Positions 15,118 to 18,259 of a stretch of 18,259 nt of DNA are shown here, piece by piece (position 1 is the stretch's first letter; every line of letters starts with the position of its first letter). The DNA comes from G020354085 sp964629975 (GTDB taxonomy: Bacteria; Pseudomonadota; Gammaproteobacteria; Acidiferrobacterales; Sulfurifustaceae), in the NCBI GenBank assembly GCA_964629975.1, contig CAZVUN010000049.1:1-18259 (forward strand). Direction: 5' to 3'. The position numbers and the translations under genes are program-made. Under the pieces are notes generated by a model. That model was given only the letters and a program-made list of their open reading frames with translations. It ran no database searches and was not told where the DNA came from.

Positions 15118-17946
15118 ATGGACGAGCGCACGCGTACCTCGACGCTGCAGGCGCTGTGGCAGACCTCGCCACTCGCCGGCGCCAACGCGCCGTATCTCGA
15201 GGCACTGTTCGAGGCCTACCTGAGCGACCCGAGCGCGGTCGATCCGCACTGGCGTCGCTACTTCGAGGGCCTGCCGCGCGCCAACGGCGCGGGCGACGTG
15301 GCGCACTCGGTGGTGCGCGCACAGTTCCGCGCGCTCGCGCATGCGCAGCGTCCGCGCGCGGCGCCGGTCGCGCCGGTCAGCGCCGATGCCGTGCAGAAGC
15401 AGGTGCGCGTGCTGCAACTCATCAACGCCTACCGCTTCCGCGCCCATCAGGTCGCCAAGCTCGATCCGCTCGGGCTGCGCGAAGCAAGCGACATCCCCGA
15501 GCTCAATCTGCGCTTTCACGGCCTCACCGACGCCGATCTCGACAGCGTGTTCGAGACCGGCTCGCTGGTCGGACCGAAGCGCGCCAAGCTCAGTGACATC
15601 CTCGCGCTGCTCGAGCAGACCTATTGCGGCACGATCGGTGCGGAGTACATGCACATCACCGACACCGCCGAGAAGCGCTGGATCCAGAGCTCGCTCGAAA
15701 GCGTGCGCGGGGTGCCGGCCTACCCGCCGGAGGTGCGCAGCCGCCTGCTCGATCGTCTGATCGCGGCCGAGGGGCTGGAGCGCTATCTGCACACCAAGTA
15801 CGTCGGCCAGAAGCGCTTCTCGCTGGAAGGCGGCGAGGCGCTCATCCCGATGCTCGATGAGCTCATCCAGCGCGCCGGCAACCACGGCGTGCGCGAGGTG
15901 GTAATCGGCATGGCGCACCGCGGGCGCCTCAACGTGCTGGTCAACATCATGGGCAAGCGCCCGGCCGATCTGTTCGCCGAGTTCGAGGGCAAGCACGCCG
16001 CGCCGCTTGGCACCGGCGACGTCAAGTATCACCTCGGCTACTCCTCCGACGTCGCCACCCCGGGCGGCAACGTGCACGTGGCGCTGGCCTTCAATCCCTC
16101 GCACCTCGAGATCGTGGGACCCGTGGTGGAGGGCTCGGTGCGCGCGCGCCAGGATCGCGTGCGCGATCGCTACGGCGCGCGCGTGCTGTCGGTGCTGATC
16201 CACGGGGACGCGGCGTTCGCCGGCCAGGGCGTGGTGATGGAGACCTTCAACCTCTCGCAGCTGCGTGGCTATTCGACCAAGGGCACGGTGCACATCGTCG
16301 TCAACAACCAGATCGGCTTCACCACCAGCCTCATGCAGGACGCGCGCTCGACGTTCTATTGCACCGACATCGCCAAGATGGTCGGGGCGCCGATCTTGCA
16401 CGTCAATGGCGATGACCCGGAGGCGGCGCTGTTCGCCATCGAACTGGCGCTCGACTACCGCATGACCTTCCACAAGGACGCGGTGGTGGACCTCGTCTGC
16501 TATCGCCGCCACGGGCACAGCGAGGCCGACGAGCCGACCGCCACGCAGCCGCTCATGTACCGCCGCATCCGTGAGCTGCCGACCACGCCCGTGCTGTATG
16601 CGCGCAAGCTCACCGAGCAGGGCGTGATCGGCGCGGACGAGCCGCAGGCGCGGCTGGCGCGCTACCAGCAGGCGCTCGCGCACGGCGAGCCGGTGGTGCC
16701 GAACTTCGTGCCCAAGGAGCGCGCCGGCTATGCCCACGGCTCCGAATGGAGCCGCTACACGGCGGCCGAGCCGGCGCAGCCCGTGACCACGCGCATCGCG
16801 CCCGAGCGGGTGCGCGAGCTGGGCGAGCGCCTGGTGCACATCCCGGAGGGCTTCGAGCTGCACCCGGCGGTGGCCAAGGTGCTCGACAACCGCCGGCGCA
16901 TGGCCGCCGGCGCCATGCCGCTCGATTGGGGCTTCGCCGAGACCCTCGCCTACGCCACGCTGCTCAAGGACGGCTACCACGTGCGCCTGTCCGGACAGGA
17001 CTCCGGGCGCGGCACCTTCTTTCATCGCCATGCCACGCTCTACAACCAGCGTGACAACGGCGTCTACGTGCCGCTGCGCAACCTGTTCGAGGGCCAGCCG
17101 CGTTTCGTGGTGATCAATTCGCCCTTGTCCGAGGAGGCGGTGCTCGCCTTCGAGTACGGCTATGCGACCGCCGACCCCAACACGCTCGTCATCTGGGAGG
17201 CGCAGTTCGGCGACTTCGCCAACAACGCCCAGGTCGTGATCGACCAGTTCATCAGCGCCGGCGAGCAGAAATGGGGCCGGCTGTGCGGGCTGACGCTGTT
17301 TCTGCCGCACGGCTACGAGGGCCAGGGCCCGGAGCATTCCTCGGCGCGCCTGGAGCGGTTCCTGCAGCTCAGCGCGCAGCACAACATGTACGTGTGCCAA
17401 CCGACCACGCCGGCGCAGCTCTTCCACCTGCTACGCCGGCAGATGCTGTGGAGCACGCGCAAGCCGCTGGTGGTGATGACGCCGAAGAGCATGCTGCGCC
17501 ATCGCCTGTCGGTCAGCAGTCTCGAGGACCTGACGCAGCGCGATTTCGAGACCGTGATCGGCGAGGTCGATGCCTTGCCAGCCTCCGCCGTCACGCGCCT
17601 GGTGCTGTGCGGCGGCAAGGTCTACTACGATCTGCTCGAGGCGCGACGCGAGGCCAAGCGCCAGGACGTGGCGATCGTGCGCATCGAGCAGCTCTATCCG
17701 TTCCCCGAGCTGGCGCTGCGCGCGGCGCTGGCGCGCTTCCCGCAGGTCCGGCGCTACGTGTGGTGCCAGGAGGAACCGCAGAATCAGGGCGCGTGGTACC
17801 CGAGCCAGCATCACATCCGCGCCTGCCTGCCGGCGGGCGCTGATCTCGAGTACGCCGGCCGGCCGATCGCCGCGGCCCCGGCGGTCGGCAACTACCAACT
17901 GCACGTCAAGCAGCTGCAAGAGTTCGTGGCGCAAGCGCTCGGCTGA
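15118..17946 (+). CDS. sucA: 2-oxoglutarate dehydrogenase E1 component
   Basis: Protein of 942 residues, close to E. coli SucA (933). It is the thiamine-diphosphate-dependent decarboxylase that opens the TCA-cycle 2-oxoglutarate dehydrogenase complex and passes the succinyl group to E2. The N-terminal E2-binding segment (TSPLAGANAPYLEALFEAYL) is present. The core has GMAHRGRLNVLVN, GDVKYHLG, NPSHLEIVGPVVEGSVRARQ, the cofactor region HGDAAFAGQGVV (His362) with NNQIGFTT, and CYRRHGHSEADEPTATQP (from Cys461). The C-terminal half shows the transketolase pyrimidine-type SGQDSGRGTFFHRH and EFGYATADPN-like EYGYATADPN motifs. ATG 15118 is preceded by GAGGGGCAGG, a good ribosome site. It is followed after 34 bases by sucB. 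The succinate dehydrogenase genes that often precede sucA are absent; dsbA is the upstream neighbour instead. Confidence 0.98.
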   Translation: MDERTRTSTLQALWQTSPLAGANAPYLEALFEAYLSDPSAVDPHWRRYFEGLPRANGAGDVAHSVVRAQFRALAHAQRPRAAPVAPVSADAVQKQVRVLQLINAYRFRAHQVAKLDPLGLREASDIPELNLRFHGLTDADLDSVFETGSLVGPKRAKLSDILALLEQTYCGTIGAEYMHITDTAEKRWIQSSLESVRGVPAYPPEVRSRLLDRLIAAEGLERYLHTKYVGQKRFSLEGGEALIPMLDELIQRAGNHGVREVVIGMAHRGRLNVLVNIMGKRPADLFAEFEGKHAAPLGTGDVKYHLGYSSDVATPGGNVHVALAFNPSHLEIVGPVVEGSVRARQDRVRDRYGARVLSVLIHGDAAFAGQGVVMETFNLSQLRGYSTKGTVHIVVNNQIGFTTSLMQDARSTFYCTDIAKMVGAPILHVNGDDPEAALFAIELALDYRMTFHKDAVVDLVCYRRHGHSEADEPTATQPLMYRRIRELPTTPVLYARKLTEQGVIGADEPQARLARYQQALAHGEPVVPNFVPKERAGYAHGSEWSRYTAAEPAQPVTTRIAPERVRELGERLVHIPEGFELHPAVAKVLDNRRRMAAGAMPLDWGFAETLAYATLLKDGYHVRLSGQDSGRGTFFHRHATLYNQRDNGVYVPLRNLFEGQPRFVVINSPLSEEAVLAFEYGYATADPNTLVIWEAQFGDFANNAQVVIDQFISAGEQKWGRLCGLTLFLPHGYEGQGPEHSSARLERFLQLSAQHNMYVCQPTTPAQLFHLLRRQMLWSTRKPLVVMTPKSMLRHRLSVSSLEDLTQRDFETVIGEVDALPASAVTRLVLCGGKVYYDLLEARREAKRQDVAIVRIEQLYPFPELALRAALARFPQVRRYVWCQEEPQNQGAWYPSQHHIRACLPAGADLEYAGRPIAAAPAVGNYQLHVKQLQEFVAQALG

Positions 17947-17980
17947 GGCCGGCACCCCAACGGATCAACAAGGACTGCCC

Positions 17981-18259
17981 ATGGCTACCGATATCAAGGT
18001 CCCCGCCTTTCCCGAGTCCGTCACCGACGGCACCATCGCCGCCTGGCGCAAGCAGCCGGGTGACGCGGTGGCAGAAGGTGAGATCGTCGCCGACGTCGAG
18101 ACCGACAAGGTGGTGTTCGAGGTCCCGGCGAGCGAGAGCGGCACGCTCACGGAGATCCTGGTGCCGCTCGGCGGCACGGTCGTGTCGGGGCAGGTGATCG
18201 GGCGTCTCGGCGCCGCCACCGCGGCCGGCGCGGCGGCGGGCACCAAGGCCGCCACGCCC
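17981..18259 (+). CDS. sucB: Dihydrolipoyl succinyltransferase (E2), N-terminal part only
   Basis: Partial gene; 93 codons are visible before the right edge. The segment is a complete lipoyl domain: MATDIKVPAFPESVTDGTIA with the lipoylated lysine Lys43 in DVETDKVVFEVPA. An alanine-rich linker (TAAGAAAGTKAATP) then begins, leading to the peripheral-subunit-binding and catalytic domains outside the window. E2 carries the succinyl group from SucA on its lipoyl arm to coenzyme A. AAGGA lies about 7 bases before the ATG. Position 34 bases after sucA makes SucB rather than AceF or a branched-chain E2 the clear choice, and the FPESVTDGTIA and VETDKVVFEV wording agrees with SucB. The E3 gene probably lies beyond the edge. 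Confidence 0.95.
   Translation, partial: MATDIKVPAFPESVTDGTIAAWRKQPGDAVAEGEIVADVETDKVVFEVPASESGTLTEILVPLGGTVVSGQVIGRLGAATAAGAAAGTKAATP

Noticed and set aside
15088..17427. 779-codon open frame on the minus strand opposite sucA
   Set aside because: Antisense shadow rich in His, Arg and Val; sucA on the plus strand has a complete set of motifs.
1..18259. Search for CRISPR arrays, tRNA genes, insertion sequences, att sites and defence genes
   Set aside because: No spaced direct repeats, cloverleaf sequences, transposase or integrase motifs, or terminal inverted repeats were seen; nearly all of the window is accounted for by conserved housekeeping genes.

Overview
The window looks like a stretch of core chromosome from a GC-rich gammaproteobacterium. 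The gene order rsmB-fmt-def, then divergent lysM-dprA-smg, is the classical gammaproteobacterial arrangement. The DUF4390 and NtrY-type genes beyond rsmB, and full-length topA after smg, recall Chromatiales-like or Acidiferrobacter-like lineages rather than enterics; that placement is inference from memory of gene order, not a search. Third-position GC is very high throughout, which produces long spurious open frames opposite nearly every gene. I see no phage, insertion sequence, integrase, CRISPR, tRNA, rRNA, toxin-antitoxin or defence gene, and no break in codon use suggesting transfer.

Layout. (1) 1-5173, minus strand, one compact unit read right to left: def (peptide deformylase), fmt (Met-tRNAi formyltransferase), rsmB (16S rRNA m5C methyltransferase), a secreted DUF4390 protein, and an NtrY-like sensor kinase that runs off the left edge just after its phosphoacceptor histidine. 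The last three genes overlap, so translational coupling is likely. (2) 5174-5312: divergent promoter region. (3) 5313-8100, plus strand: a LysM-domain protein (candidate TsaP), dprA and smg, tightly packed. (4) 8101-8275: 175-base gap with a consensus -35 inside a 13-base dyad, ahead of topA. (5) 8276-11768, plus strand: topA and the lipoprotein lytic transglycosylase mltA. (6) 11765-12868, minus strand: rnd (RNase D), converging on mltA with both stop codons inside one CTAG. (7) 12869-12991: divergent region. (8) 12992-15039, plus strand: mpl (murein tripeptide ligase) overlapping dsbA. (9) 15118-18259, plus strand: sucA (2-oxoglutarate dehydrogenase E1) and the start of sucB (E2), cut by the right edge.

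How the genes work together. def and fmt are the two ends of the formyl-methionine cycle, and rsmB modifies the small ribosomal subunit where initiator tRNA sits. mltA and mpl stand at the start and near the end of murein recycling: anhydromuropeptide release, then reattachment of the freed tripeptide to UDP-MurNAc. The LysM protein, DsbA and the DUF4390 protein are further envelope proteins. dprA, topA and smg handle DNA or are linked to such genes by position. sucA-sucB open the TCA-cycle oxoglutarate dehydrogenase operon.

I looked for an undescribed system and did not find one that the sequence supports. The points most worth a second look are the poorly understood DUF4390 protein coupled to the NtrY kinase, the LysM/TsaP candidate next to dprA, the dyad over the topA promoter, and the shared stop tetranucleotide of mltA and rnd.
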